NCBI GenBank assembly: GCA_947627695.1
Contig: CANQXF010000020.1
Coordinates: 1-35,191, forward strand
Direction of reading: 5' to 3'
DNA: 35,191 bases
DNA from: an uncultured Ruminiclostridium sp.
Lineage (GTDB): Bacteria > Bacillota > Clostridia > Oscillospirales > Ruminococcaceae
The notes below the pieces were generated by a model that saw only the letters and a list, made by a program, of their open reading frames with translations, ran no database searches and was not told where the DNA came from. Positions 1 through 7,143 of this stretch are shown piece after piece (positions within the stretch are counted from its first letter, which is position 1; each line of letters begins with the position of its first letter). The position numbers were made by a program, and so were the translations under genes.

Positions 1-96
1 GTTCTCTTGCGGCTTTATTTTTCGCCGACCCCGGGGGTGTACCCCGCTATATTTGCGCAATATGCAAGTTTTCAAATATTTTTTCGTGAAATAAAA
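1..96. other. Left end of the genome; possible packaging-site region with palindrome
   Basis: No gene is seen. The stretch has a GC-rich patch at 28-45, with overlapping inverted repeats ACCCC/GGGGT and GGGGT/ACCCC, then an AT-rich tract. A near-palindrome around TTGCGCAA (50-64) resembles the CATATT-N4-AATATG family found at other promoters here. On the minus strand TTGAAA, 17 bases and ATATAG could be a promoter reading toward the small terminase if the ends are joined. GC-rich dyads between an HNH gene and terS would suit a cos site, but this is inference. Confidence 0.35.
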
Positions 97-417
97 TTAT
101 GCTTGAATCACACGCCCGTTTTTATCAAATCTGTATCGTTTCGGCTTGCTTTTATGTTCTTTGTTGTGATGTTCTTCACAAAGTAATTCGAGATTATCAA
201 AGCATAAAGCGATTGTCGGGTCGTTAAGATTGTCGGGTGTGATATATTCTTTGTGGTGTACGATCGCGCCCGCGTTTATATCTTCAAGACTTCGCTTGCC
301 CGCTTCAAATTCACGGGCGCAACGCTCGCATTGCCCGCGCCTGCAAAGATAATAGGCGTTGCGTGTCTTCTTCCACGCTTTGGAATTATAAAAGTCTTTT
401 GCGTATTCTTTCGCCAT
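97..417 (-). CDS. HNH endonuclease (packaging-associated)
   Basis: A 106-residue HNH nuclease. A Cys pair at 30 and 33 and a later Cys80 with His83/84 form the zinc-binding frame around the HNH core. The motif VHHKEYITPDN (53-63) holds the catalytic His pair, followed by DNLELLCEEHHNKEH (74-88). In HK97-like cos phages a small HNH protein is encoded beside the terminase and helps the large subunit cut the packaging site. Here the next gene downstream, across the window ends, is the small terminase, which fits that role. It starts 4 bases after the stop of the upstream regulator-like gene. Family assignment is firm; the packaging role is inferred from position. Confidence 0.9.
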   Translation of the reverse strand: MAKEYAKDFYNSKAWKKTRNAYYLCRRGQCERCAREFEAGKRSLEDINAGAIVHHKEYITPDNLNDPTIALCFDNLELLCEEHHNKEHKSKPKRYRFDKNGRVIQA

Positions 418-420
418 TCC

Positions 421-780
421 TTACGCGTCCCCCTGCTTTCCTTTGTTTTCCTCGATCAATCCAATGTTTCGCGCTATGAGGAATTGATAACGACGGGCGT
501 ATGTGTAGAACGTGCCGCGGCTGCAATATGTTTCTCCGATACGCTCCCACGGTGTGTTTGTGACTATGTGATCGCGTATCTTTCCCAATAGTTCGTCGCG
601 CGGTTTCCCCTGCGCCCCGCCTAAATCTACGTCGTTTTCTGCCCGTTCTATCGCCGTTTGAACCTTTCGGTCAAAGGCTGTCGCCCGCCGTTTCAACTTC
701 CCGCGCTTGCGTTTGTCTTCAAGGCGTATCAACGACCGCACTATTCTTTTTTCATCTGCGTCTAAGTAATACCGCCCCAA
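421..780 (-). CDS. Putative late transcription regulator (ArpU/RinA/sigma-like)
   Basis: A 119-residue basic protein starting at a TTG codon. The C-terminal part (about 75-105, containing TPWERIGETYCSRGTFYTYA) looks like a helix-turn-helix resembling sigma region 4. Small proteins of this type (ArpU, RinA, DUF1492-like) commonly sit last in the early operon, just before HNH/terS, and activate late genes. The position here is exactly that. A run of ten G on the coding strand (788-797) lies just upstream and would form its ribosome binding site, so initiation could be sensitive to tract length. The HTH is my reading of the sequence; the activator role is inferred from context. Confidence 0.55.
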   Translation of the reverse strand: MGRYYLDADEKRIVRSLIRLEDKRKRGKLKRRATAFDRKVQTAIERAENDVDLGGAQGKPRDELLGKIRDHIVTNTPWERIGETYCSRGTFYTYARRYQFLIARNIGLIEENKGKQGDA

Positions 781-787
781 CGCTGCG

Positions 788-797
788 CCCCCCCCCC
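788..797. repeat. Homopolymer C10/G10 tract in a ribosome binding site
   Basis: Ten consecutive C on the + strand, between two genes. On the coding strand the G10 run is the only Shine-Dalgarno-like element before the TTG start at 780. A change in length would move the spacing between ribosome binding site and start. Confidence 0.8.
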
Positions 798-799
798 TG

Positions 800-1609
800 T
801 TAAAATGTTTCTTCGTTGCTGTCTCTGAATGATGTTTTAATGCGAATCATACCGTCGCCGTCTACGTCGACTTTGTGCGTGTGTTTGCCGATCTTGATTG
901 TCGCATAGTCCACGCTTCCGTCGAACGTGGCGCGGATAGCGCAAAGCATAAGTTGCAACTGTCCGTTGCTCTGTGAAAAGATATTCTTCGCCCACAAGCC
1001 CGCTGCTTCCATTTTTGCGCGGCTGGCGCGTTCCGTTGCGGCTTCGTTACAATCGCAATCCTGTGTTGCAAGTTCGTTGTATTCTTCTCCCGATAAGCCG
1101 TCGGGCGCGGCGATTATACGCGCTTGTTTGCAAAAACGGCAAAAGCCCGTATGATTTGAGATTGTACGCACGGCGGGCGCGTTCGGCATACCGCCGCCGA
1201 CTGCTGCCGCTTCTTCTTCCCCTGCTGCCGCCCCTGCGTCCATGATCTCGCCGTTTACTTTGGGTATTGCTTCCCCGATCGCTTCAAGTCCTGTCGCTTC
1301 CAAAATTTCGACGATTGTCAAAATAAAGGTTTCTGCCGCGTCGGGATTTATGCGCCCGATCTTGAATGTTGCCATAATGCGCACCGTAGCCGCGCCGCCC
1401 GTCGTGAAACGCACTTCACGCCTTGCGTCTGTCGTTCCCTTTCTGTCCTCGCGGAGATTGTGAATGATTTCGCGGCGGTCTGTTTCCGAAAAGCCTAAAA
1501 GGTTAAGTATGCGCTTTTCCCAAAAGTCGGAAAGCGGCAAGGGCTTTTCCTTGATCTCTCCCGCTACGATTCCCGCTACTTCGTCTTTGTTTGTTGTGAT
1601 TGTCAACAT
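800..1609 (-). CDS. Hypothetical protein with a C-terminal Cys cluster
   Basis: A 269-residue protein that I do not recognise. The N-terminal 120 residues look like a mixed alpha/beta domain. An Ala/Glu/Gly-rich linker follows (about 120-145). After it comes a possible zinc knuckle, CRFCKQ near 157 and CDC near 184, with the spacing of a four-Cys metal site. The last 60 residues are predicted beta (YATIKIGKHTHKVDVDGDG). It lies directly upstream of the putative late regulator in the same operon and downstream of the Rep gene. No function can be assigned. Confidence 0.7.
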   Translation of the reverse strand: MLTITTNKDEVAGIVAGEIKEKPLPLSDFWEKRILNLLGFSETDRREIIHNLREDRKGTTDARREVRFTTGGAATVRIMATFKIGRINPDAAETFILTIVEILEATGLEAIGEAIPKVNGEIMDAGAAAGEEEAAAVGGGMPNAPAVRTISNHTGFCRFCKQARIIAAPDGLSGEEYNELATQDCDCNEAATERASRAKMEAAGLWAKNIFSQSNGQLQLMLCAIRATFDGSVDYATIKIGKHTHKVDVDGDGMIRIKTSFRDSNEETF

Positions 1610-1650
1610 TTTTTGTTTCTCCTTTCGTTGTGTGGTTTACGTTGCTTTCT

Positions 1651-2517
1651 TCAATCCCGCACCATGCGGGCATATATATAAAAACCGCCGTTTATATCAT
1701 TCACGAAAACACTCGCGTCGATGAAACGGGCGTTTTTATATTTCTTTTTTAACTCTTTTTCAAGCAAGTCACGATCGAAAGCCATATTTCGCACTTTCCC
1801 CTTGCTGAATTTTGAATAGCTTCGTGTCACTTTTGGCTTTTTCAGCCCCTTTGATGTTTTCCACCGCTTACGCCCTTTCGGGTCTTTCGTGATGTAATTT
1901 ACAAGCCCCGTTATGTGCGTGTCGGGGTCTGGCGCAAGGCGTTTCGTTTCTGTCCGATCGCCGTGATACCATAATTTTTCTATCTCGTCGCGGTCGCAAT
2001 CTCCGCTGAATATCATGTGATGATGTACCCTTATTCCCTTTTTAGGGTCGTCGCTCCATTCTGTGACGTATATGTAGCGCAAGTTTGGTTTTCCCTGCTT
2101 ATGCCTACGCCTGTTTATGCGTTTTATGAAATTCCCGAAAATCCTTTCTGCGTCTTCCACGCTTTCGGGTTCTTGCCCTGCCTTGTATGTAAACGTCCCC
2201 CACAAGTCCCCTTTTCCGAAATTCGCCGCCGCTAAATTATTCAGATAGCGACGCGCCCGCTTCTCGTTTAGGTTTTTTTGGGACGGTCTGCTTTCTCTCT
2301 TTCTCTTTGTGCGCGGCATATCGTGACGGGAAGAAAAGGACGGGTATATATCAATCTCGATTTGATTTCCTGCTTCCGTTGTGGTTGTCCGATACGCCGC
2401 GCCCTGCTTCCCTTGCTTTGCGATCTGCTCCGCTTCCCATTCTTCCAGTTTCAACCGTTGGTCGTTATATGCTTCTTCGTAGTCGTAGTCGTCATATAGC
2501 CTTTTTTTCTTTCCCAT
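1651..2517 (-). CDS. HUH-family rolling-circle Rep endonuclease
   Basis: A 288-residue replication initiator of the HUH endonuclease superfamily. Three motifs appear in order. Motif I is LWGTFTYK (about 105-112). Motif II is the metal-binding VHHHMIF (about 164-170). Motif III is VNYITK (about 206-211), with a single catalytic Tyr and a Lys three residues on. Proteins of this kind nick one strand at an origin and stay linked through the Tyr; related Reps occur in ssDNA phages, plasmids and some gut siphophages. I see no helicase, primase, DnaD/DnaB-like or SSB gene in the window, so this is the only evident replication initiator. The start chosen follows AAGGCGGGGAAC, the ribosome binding site pattern used across this genome. 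An upstream in-frame ATG at 2559 would add 14 residues. Confidence 0.75.
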   Translation of the reverse strand: MGKKKRLYDDYDYEEAYNDQRLKLEEWEAEQIAKQGKQGAAYRTTTTEAGNQIEIDIYPSFSSRHDMPRTKRKRESRPSQKNLNEKRARRYLNNLAAANFGKGDLWGTFTYKAGQEPESVEDAERIFGNFIKRINRRRHKQGKPNLRYIYVTEWSDDPKKGIRVHHHMIFSGDCDRDEIEKLWYHGDRTETKRLAPDPDTHITGLVNYITKDPKGRKRWKTSKGLKKPKVTRSYSKFSKGKVRNMAFDRDLLEKELKKKYKNARFIDASVFVNDINGGFYIYARMVRD

Positions 2518-2538
2518 GTTCCCCGCCTTATCCCTTTG

Positions 2539-2620
2539 CATATTACACAATATATACATTCTTCCTTACCCTCTTACATATTGCATAATATATATATCTA
2601 TAAACATATTGTGTAATATT
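2539..2620 (-). promoter_or_regulatory. Cluster of three CATATT-N4-AATATR palindromes upstream of rep
   Basis: Three 16-bp imperfect dyads, at 2539-2554, 2577-2592 and 2605-2620, share CATATT, four variable bases and AATATA or AATATT. The same family occurs at the duplicated promoters near 12.94 and 14.64 kb. The tract 2520-2690 is strongly AT-rich and has no gene. It is probably the control region of rep, and could also hold its origin. I cannot name a single convincing -35/-10 pair here. Confidence 0.6.
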
Positions 2621-2690
2621 TACGATTTCTTAATACCCCATTACAAGGTCGGTCGCCCTCTGTTTGCACACATATATATATAGGAAGAAA

Positions 2691-2873
2691 CTATTTCCCC
2701 GTTTCTTCCCCTGCTGCCGTTTCGGGCGTATCGACAACGGATATAATCGGGTTGCATATTACTTTTACCGCTTCGCTTGTTTCTATATCCCCGTCCGCTT
2801 CCGCGTATAAAATAACGCTTGCTTTTTTATCGTTTACCGTTATAAATGGAATTTCTATTTTTATCTTCTTCAT
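2691..2873 (-). CDS. Small hypothetical protein
   Basis: A 60-residue, mostly beta-looking protein (KIKIEIPFITVNDKKASVIL) ending in an acidic tail. A Rep control region follows it downstream and the methyltransferase gene ends 18 bases upstream. It is not recognised. It is supported mainly by its place in the leftward operon and by its compact composition. Confidence 0.55.
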   Translation of the reverse strand: MKKIKIEIPFITVNDKKASVILYAEADGDIETSEAVKVICNPIISVVDTPETAAGEETGK

Positions 2874-2891
2874 TTATTCCGTTTCCTTTCC

Positions 2892-3563
2892 TTATATTGT
2901 CTGCGTCTGCATACTGAATAAATTTAATTGAACGGCGTCGCTTCCTGCTGCATAGTCCATTATTGAAAGTTGCGCCCGCTCCGTATTAAGCCGACGCGCC
3001 GCCGCTTCGTAGTAATCGGCGTCAATCTCGAATCCCCAAAACTGAAAGCCCGCATTGTGGCACGCAATAAGGCTTGACGCGCTCCCGACATGGGTGTCTA
3101 ATATTTTGTCGCCCCGCTTCGCGTACTTCGATAAAAGCCACTCATAAAGTTTGACGGGCTTTTGCGTCGGGTGTATCTTGTTCTTTTCTTTTAATACGCT
3201 ATATCTGAATATTTTCGCGGGGCGTTGTATGCTGCACCACGCAAATTCGCACATAGCAAGGGTCAAGTCCTCGGGTTGTACCTTATCCCATACAATATAA
3301 TTTTGTGTGGGCGGCAAATCGTAGTAATTTCCCCCCCATATAATTTGGTTTTTTGAAACTCTGAATAATTCTTTGAAATATTCAGCCGTTGGCGGTTCGC
3401 TATCCCATTCTTTTTTATTGTGTTTCTGCCTTACTGGATTCTTGCTTATTCCTATTCCATAGGGCGGGTCAACGATCGCAAGGTCGAAAAACCCGTCTTC
3501 AAATTGTTTCATACCCTGCATACAATCCATATTGAAGAAACCGCCCGCGCGTAAATCTTCCAT
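2892..3563 (-). CDS. DNA methyltransferase (beta-class, N6-adenine or N4-cytosine)
   Basis: A 223-residue DNA methyltransferase. The catalytic motif IV DPPYG is at 32-36, near the N-terminus. The AdoMet-binding motif I-like stretch KILDTHVGSASS comes after it (about 153-164), which is the beta-class order. HPTQKP (about 132-137) is a motif typical of this group. No restriction endonuclease gene is nearby, so it is an orphan enzyme, probably protecting phage DNA from host restriction. A run of seven G (3331-3337 on the + strand is C7) encodes the Trp-Gly-Gly of IIWGGNYY and is in frame here. The two other methyltransferases in this window are broken at similar runs. Confidence 0.88.
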   Translation of the reverse strand: MEDLRAGGFFNMDCMQGMKQFEDGFFDLAIVDPPYGIGISKNPVRQKHNKKEWDSEPPTAEYFKELFRVSKNQIIWGGNYYDLPPTQNYIVWDKVQPEDLTLAMCEFAWCSIQRPAKIFRYSVLKEKNKIHPTQKPVKLYEWLLSKYAKRGDKILDTHVGSASSLIACHNAGFQFWGFEIDADYYEAAARRLNTERAQLSIMDYAAGSDAVQLNLFSMQTQTI

Positions 3564-3567
3564 TTTT

Positions 3568-4308
3568 TTAATATCCTTTCAAATGCTCGTCCATATAGCG
3601 GCTATATTCCGCTTCTCGCTTCACTACTTCGCGGGAATACTCCGACGTCTCTATTCCCTGCGCCCATAATTCGGCGGCATTGCCTGTCCCCATGTTGTAA
3701 GCCATTAAAACGCGGTGTACTTCGTCGTCGCCGTATGTATCAAACAGATCACGAATGATAGAAACGCCCGCCCCTACGTTCTGCGCCGTGTCGTACATAT
3801 CCACAAAACCGCGTTCAGCTATTGCCGCCGCGTTGCAATCGTTTATCTGCATATATCCGCTATCGCCCGTCACGCTCCGCGCTTCTCTTTCAAACTCGCT
3901 TTCTTCTCCTATGATCGCCATGATGAAAGAAAAGGCGACTCCGTTGTCCGCGCATATATCAAATACAATCCGTTGTTCTTCTTCACTCATGGGAACGGGC
4001 AAACATACGAAGACGGGGTCGCGTGGTACTGCTGCCGTCACTTCGCTTAATGAGTCCGCGATCTGTAAAGCGCGGCTTCTTTCTGATCGTTGGCGGCAGT
4101 AGCTAATATTTCGCAAGGTTTCTACGCATTCGCAAGGCTTGTCAATGTCTGCCGCTCTCTTTTTCTGCCGCACTACGCCCACAATCACGCCCACAAGCGC
4201 GATTATGCAAATAATACCCACGAAGCAGACGCGCCGCCTTATCTGCCGCGCCCTGCGCCGTTTCCTGTGTATGTTCTCGCGTCTTCGCCTTTCAATGTCG
4301 TATTGCAT
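3568..4308 (-). CDS. Membrane-anchored lytic transglycosylase (SLT-like)
   Basis: A 246-residue protein. It has a very basic N-terminus, one membrane span (about 28-47), a linker with several Cys, and a C-terminal lysozyme-like domain. The SLT hallmarks are visible: GEESEF with the probable catalytic Glu at 135-136, GYMQIN (151-156) and AYNMG (about 208-212). SLT enzymes cut the glycan of peptidoglycan at MurNAc-GlcNAc bonds. The topology would place the enzyme outside the cell membrane. It is encoded in the early operon, far from the lysis genes, between a methyltransferase and a coiled-coil protein. Its purpose is therefore unclear; local wall remodelling or a surface effect in the lysogen are guesses. 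It overlaps the upstream gene by 17 bases. Confidence 0.75.
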   Translation of the reverse strand: MQYDIERRRRENIHRKRRRARQIRRRVCFVGIICIIALVGVIVGVVRQKKRAADIDKPCECVETLRNISYCRQRSERSRALQIADSLSEVTAAVPRDPVFVCLPVPMSEEEQRIVFDICADNGVAFSFIMAIIGEESEFEREARSVTGDSGYMQINDCNAAAIAERGFVDMYDTAQNVGAGVSIIRDLFDTYGDDEVHRVLMAYNMGTGNAAELWAQGIETSEYSREVVKREAEYSRYMDEHLKGY

Positions 4309-4606
4309 ATTCTTTCATTACCTCACTGTTTATCTTTTTGAATTTTTCCTGCATTTCGGCGGGCATTCTGCTATATGTTTCTTCGTAGCATATCGCCGCC
4401 CGCGTCATTCTCTCCGCGCTTTCTTCCGCTTTTGTAAGCTGCTTATGCAATGCGCTATTTACTGAATTTGCCAAAAGAAAGCCCTGCATAAGCCTGTCGC
4501 ATTTATCTATAATGCCCGCCAACTTTTCGGCGGCGATTTCTTCCGCGCGTGCGATCGCTTCCGCTTCGGTGTAATATCTGCGCTTGTGTAAATTATTGCT
4601 TTGCAT
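4292..4606 (-). CDS. Hypothetical coiled-coil protein
   Basis: A 104-residue, Ala/Glu/Lys-rich, probably all-helical protein with heptad-like stretches (about 13-35 and 55-70). It is translationally coupled to the membrane transglycosylase, whose start lies inside its 3' end. No family recognised. Confidence 0.6.
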   Translation of the reverse strand: MQSNNLHKRRYYTEAEAIARAEEIAAEKLAGIIDKCDRLMQGFLLANSVNSALHKQLTKAEESAERMTRAAICYEETYSRMPAEMQEKFKKINSEVMKEYAIRH

Positions 4607-4639
4607 TTTCCCGTCCTTTCTGCTATAATGTCTTTGTGG

Positions 4640-4690
4640 TTTATTTAGAAAAGCCGCCGTTTTGGTTTCCCGCCTTACGGCGGTTTTTCC
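4640..4690. terminator. GC-rich dyad between operon segments
   Basis: CCGCCG (4654-4659) pairs with CGGCGG (4678-4683), with a smaller hairpin inside. T-rich runs flank it in both readings: CTTTTC after the stem on the minus strand and TTTTTCC on the + strand. It could work as a terminator in either direction, or as an attenuator within the leftward operon. Confidence 0.45.
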
Positions 4691-4701
4691 TTTTCATAAA
4701 T

Positions 4702-5073
4702 TCAGCCGTCCGCTTCTTCGTCGGGTTGCCACATATTCGCGTCCACTGTTGGAAAATACAAATTTTTGTCGTCTATGTAATAGTCCGCGTTGATCTTCCG
4801 CGTGTCGCCGTCGTATGCTTCTATAAGTTCGGGTAAATTCTCGTTTACCGTGTCAAAATAAAGCCCGTTTTCGTGGCAAAAAACTATTGCTTTTTTCAGA
4901 TCGCGCCCCGTCCTGCAAGAATAAAGGATAATGCGCGACCCTTTTTCTTTTTCCTTTATCAGCATTTCAAAAAGCGGCTTGTTTGGCTCTCCGATCTCGG
5001 GGAACGGTGCGCCCTGTGATAACGTCCCGTCGAAGTCTACCGCATAAATTTTATTGCCCTGCATATCAGCCAT
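4702..5073 (-). CDS. HAD-superfamily phosphatase-like protein
   Basis: A 123-residue HAD-fold protein. Motif I is AVDFDGTLS (11-19), with the nucleophile and acid/base Asp pair. SCRTGRD (about 53-59) matches motif II. DYYIDDKNL near 100 supplies the motif III/IV acidic residues. Small phage HAD proteins of this size resemble nucleotidase or polynucleotide-3'-phosphatase domains; the substrate cannot be read from the sequence. It overlaps the preceding small gene by 8 bases. Confidence 0.75.
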   Translation of the reverse strand: MADMQGNKIYAVDFDGTLSQGAPFPEIGEPNKPLFEMLIKEKEKGSRIILYSCRTGRDLKKAIVFCHENGLYFDTVNENLPELIEAYDGDTRKINADYYIDDKNLYFPTVDANMWQPDEEADG

Positions 5074-5242
5074 AAACGCCGACCCCCTTTCTTTGCTTTG
5101 TAGCGATCGGGTCGGTCATGATTCCGATTGAAAGCGGCGGCAATTTTCGGATTGCTTCGCCCAATTCTTCGTCCGTCCTTATCCCGATTTTTAATAATTC
5201 CGCTTGTATGCGTTCTTTTTGTGTTTTTACTTCTTTACCCAT
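5066..5242 (-). CDS. Small hypothetical protein (58 aa)
   Basis: A 58-codon gene starting MGKEVKTQKERIQAEL after a TAGGGGGCGG ribosome binding site. Its stop overlaps the start of the HAD gene by 8 bases, the usual sign of translational coupling. A charged helical N-terminus is followed by a Pro-containing tail. Function unknown. Confidence 0.6.
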   Translation of the reverse strand: MGKEVKTQKERIQAELLKIGIRTDEELGEAIRKLPPLSIGIMTDPIATKQRKGVGVYG

Positions 5243-5252
5243 AAGCCGCCCC

Positions 5253-5381
5253 CTATATCCGAATTTCTAAGCCGCTGTTTACGCCGCACGATATTAAATA
5301 AGCCATAAGCAACGTAAAGAGAAAAAATAACGCGGCGGCAATACTGACCGCGACTAACGCCTTAATGATCTTCTTTTTCAT
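5253..5381 (-). CDS. Small membrane protein or lipoprotein (42 aa)
   Basis: This 42-residue ORF opens with MKKKIIK and then has a long hydrophobic segment (about 7-30). That segment ends in LISC, which fits a lipobox with Cys32, so it could be a lipoprotein rather than a plain membrane span. It starts just after a G10 tract that serves as its ribosome binding site. Role unknown. Confidence 0.5.
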   Translation of the reverse strand: MKKKIIKALVAVSIAAALFFLFTLLMAYLISCGVNSGLEIRI

Positions 5382-5385
5382 TGTT

Positions 5386-5395
5386 CCCCCCCCCC
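5386..5395. repeat. Homopolymer C10/G10 tract
   Basis: Ten C on the + strand, abutting the stop codon of one leftward gene and forming the G-rich ribosome binding site of the next (start at 5381). Length change would alter ribosome binding site spacing, not reading frame. Confidence 0.8.
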
Positions 5396-5790
5396 TATGC
5401 TCCCGTCCTCAACGTCTGGGCGTCTGCATACGCGCCCGCCGCTTCGTGTTCTGCCCGCGTCTGCCGCGCCATGATCTCGACGTTTGATACAATAGCCTTG
5501 TGCGCCATTGCCGCGACTTGTATTGCTTCGACTGCCGTATTGACTGCCGCTCTGTAAATTTCCTCGTATAAATTGCGGATAGTTGCCCCGTCCGCGTTTC
5601 TCTTTGTTGCTTCCCATATCTGCGCCGACCATTTTTCGATCTGCTCTAAACCCTCGTGAGTTTCGTCGATTTCCTCACGAATAACCGCGAAAGACTCATG
5701 ATTGGAATGATCAAGCCCGAAACGGTCGTTTGCGGCTTTCAATTCTTCGTCTATGAGTGGATATAATTTATTTTTTATTGCGTTCGCCAT
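5395..5790 (-). CDS. Possible MazG-like all-alpha NTP pyrophosphohydrolase
   Basis: A 131-residue, all-helical protein. The segment HESFAVIREEIDETHEGLEQIEKW (about 31-54) carries an acidic EExxE-like helix like those of all-alpha NTP pyrophosphatases (MazG/dUTPase-2 type). A second helix (NLYEEIYRAAVNTAVEAIQVAAMAHK) is hydrophobic. The match rests on the acidic helix only, so the call is tentative; phages use such enzymes to clean or reshape nucleotide pools. Confidence 0.4.
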   Translation of the reverse strand: MANAIKNKLYPLIDEELKAANDRFGLDHSNHESFAVIREEIDETHEGLEQIEKWSAQIWEATKRNADGATIRNLYEEIYRAAVNTAVEAIQVAAMAHKAIVSNVEIMARQTRAEHEAAGAYADAQTLRTGA

Positions 5791-5821
5791 TGTTTAGCCC
5801 TTTCTGCTCTCCTGTGCGTGT

Positions 5822-6067
5822 TTATATCTGTGCCGCGAAGCCGTGGTCGTCGCATAACTTCCGAAAATCCGCAAGCAGCCCGTCGCGGTATTCATTGACC
5901 GCCGCCGTGGTGTAGCCCGCGTCGTATAATGTGCGTTTTATTGTGTGCCATTTTGCCCCGACTTCGTTTTCGAGATAGTCCGAAAAATACGCCCGCTTTT
6001 CAAAAACCAAAAAGCCCGCTATATTTTCAAATTCCCGCTTATGCTTTCCGCGTCCTTGCTTTTTCAT
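5822..6067 (-). CDS. Hypothetical protein
   Basis: An 81-residue basic protein with aromatic residues (FLVFEKRAYFSDYLENEVGAKWHTIKRTLYDAGY) and predicted helices that could hold a small DNA-binding fold, but no motif is clear. It is part of the tightly packed leftward operon. Confidence 0.55.
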   Translation of the reverse strand: MKKQGRGKHKREFENIAGFLVFEKRAYFSDYLENEVGAKWHTIKRTLYDAGYTTAAVNEYRDGLLADFRKLCDDHGFAAQI

Positions 6068-6079
6068 CTGCTGCCCTCG

Positions 6080-6385
6080 CTATCCCTCGACAATAATGTC
6101 GTAGTATAAAGTTTGCTTTATCTCTGCAAACTCGTATTGTGCCGTTATGTCTGGACGATAGGGCGGCAATAGACCCAACTCATTATATTTTTTATGCCGC
6201 GTTTCAAATCTTGCGAAAAATTCAAGCACAAGCGCGTCAAAATACGGCGTAAGTTCTGAATCTAACCCGCTCAACTCATAAGTCGCGGCATAGCCGCCCG
6301 CTAATATCTCGCCGTCGCGGTTTCCTGCGATAATTCGGACATACGGCGCACCCTTGCAAATCTTTATTAGATCAATTACTTTCAC
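6080..6385 (-). CDS. Hypothetical protein
   Basis: A 101-residue protein of mixed alpha/beta character (VIDLIKICKGAPYVRIIAGN, DGEILAGGYAATYEL). Its start overlaps the stop of the upstream gene by 4 bases, so the two are coupled. Not recognised. Confidence 0.6.
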   Translation of the reverse strand: MKVIDLIKICKGAPYVRIIAGNRDGEILAGGYAATYELSGLDSELTPYFDALVLEFFARFETRHKKYNELGLLPPYRPDITAQYEFAEIKQTLYYDIIVEG

Positions 6386-6645
6386 TGTGTTTTGCCTTTC
6401 CTTATCGTGTCGTAGTCAACAAATATTTCAATCAAAGGGCTTTCGCCGTTCTTTAATTTGTTGCGCTCGTTTATGCCTATGTGCCTAACTTCGCAAGAAA
6501 GCAAGTCTTCGCGATCTCTTGATTTGATCGCGACCCCCTTGTAAAGTTCGTCTAATCCCATTTCGCCGTCTATGTAGATTGCTATTTTTGCAGCGGGGGA
6601 AAGCGTCGGCAATAAAAGCGCGTATGTGTACGGGATTTTTTTCAT
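6382..6645 (-). CDS. Hypothetical protein
   Basis: An 87-residue protein (MKKIPYTYALLLPTLS...). A longer open frame reaches back to 6735. The start at 6645 is preferred because its ATG overlaps the stop of the preceding gene in an ATGA, and the extra upstream residues are an Arg/Gly-rich antisense-like string. It looks alpha/beta; function unknown. Its end in turn overlaps the next gene by 4 bases. Confidence 0.6.
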   Translation of the reverse strand: MKKIPYTYALLLPTLSPAAKIAIYIDGEMGLDELYKGVAIKSRDREDLLSCEVRHIGINERNKLKNGESPLIEIFVDYDTIRKGKTQ

Positions 6646-7100
6646 TCGCCCTCGCCCCCTTTTTCGTCCGCAATAGCGTCGTAGAAACATTCGGGAAATT
6701 TCCCCGCGTCCTCGCCCTCTAAATCTAAATTGCATATTTCTTTATTCGGGCATTCCCCGCAACTTACATTTTCGGGGGCGCAATCTTTCAAAACCTCGTC
6801 GGGGTTCGGTTCTTTCTTCCCTTTAGCGTCTGCCGCCGTATGTCCTGCTGCTGCTTTCTTCGCTTCGTTCCAAACCGCTTCTAAGGTTTCGTGCGATATT
6901 TCAACGCGGACGCCGTTGTCTTCTTCCTTTTCTCCCGTTAATACTTCCCGTATGTATTTATACGGTACTTCGCACTTGACCGCGTTCATTAAAAATCCCG
7001 CCGTCTTTTCGTTGTTTGCCGCTACTCTCAAAATGTCGTAGAGTTCGCCGACCTTTAATTCTACCCTTGCGTCTGCCGTAAATGCGTCCATAAGTCCCAT
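6642..7100 (-). CDS. Hypothetical protein with a four-Cys cluster
   Basis: A 152-residue protein. The N-terminal 80 residues are helical. A Lys/Ala-rich linker is followed by CAPENVSCGECPNKEIC (about 107-123), whose Cys spacing suggests a zinc or iron-sulfur site. It opens the coupled trio at 7.1-6.1 kb. No family recognised. Confidence 0.6.
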   Translation of the reverse strand: MGLMDAFTADARVELKVGELYDILRVAANNEKTAGFLMNAVKCEVPYKYIREVLTGEKEEDNGVRVEISHETLEAVWNEAKKAAAGHTAADAKGKKEPNPDEVLKDCAPENVSCGECPNKEICNLDLEGEDAGKFPECFYDAIADEKGGEGE

Positions 7101-7143
7101 ACTTTTATATCCTCTCTTTCTTTTATGTGTTTTTTATTTGTTT

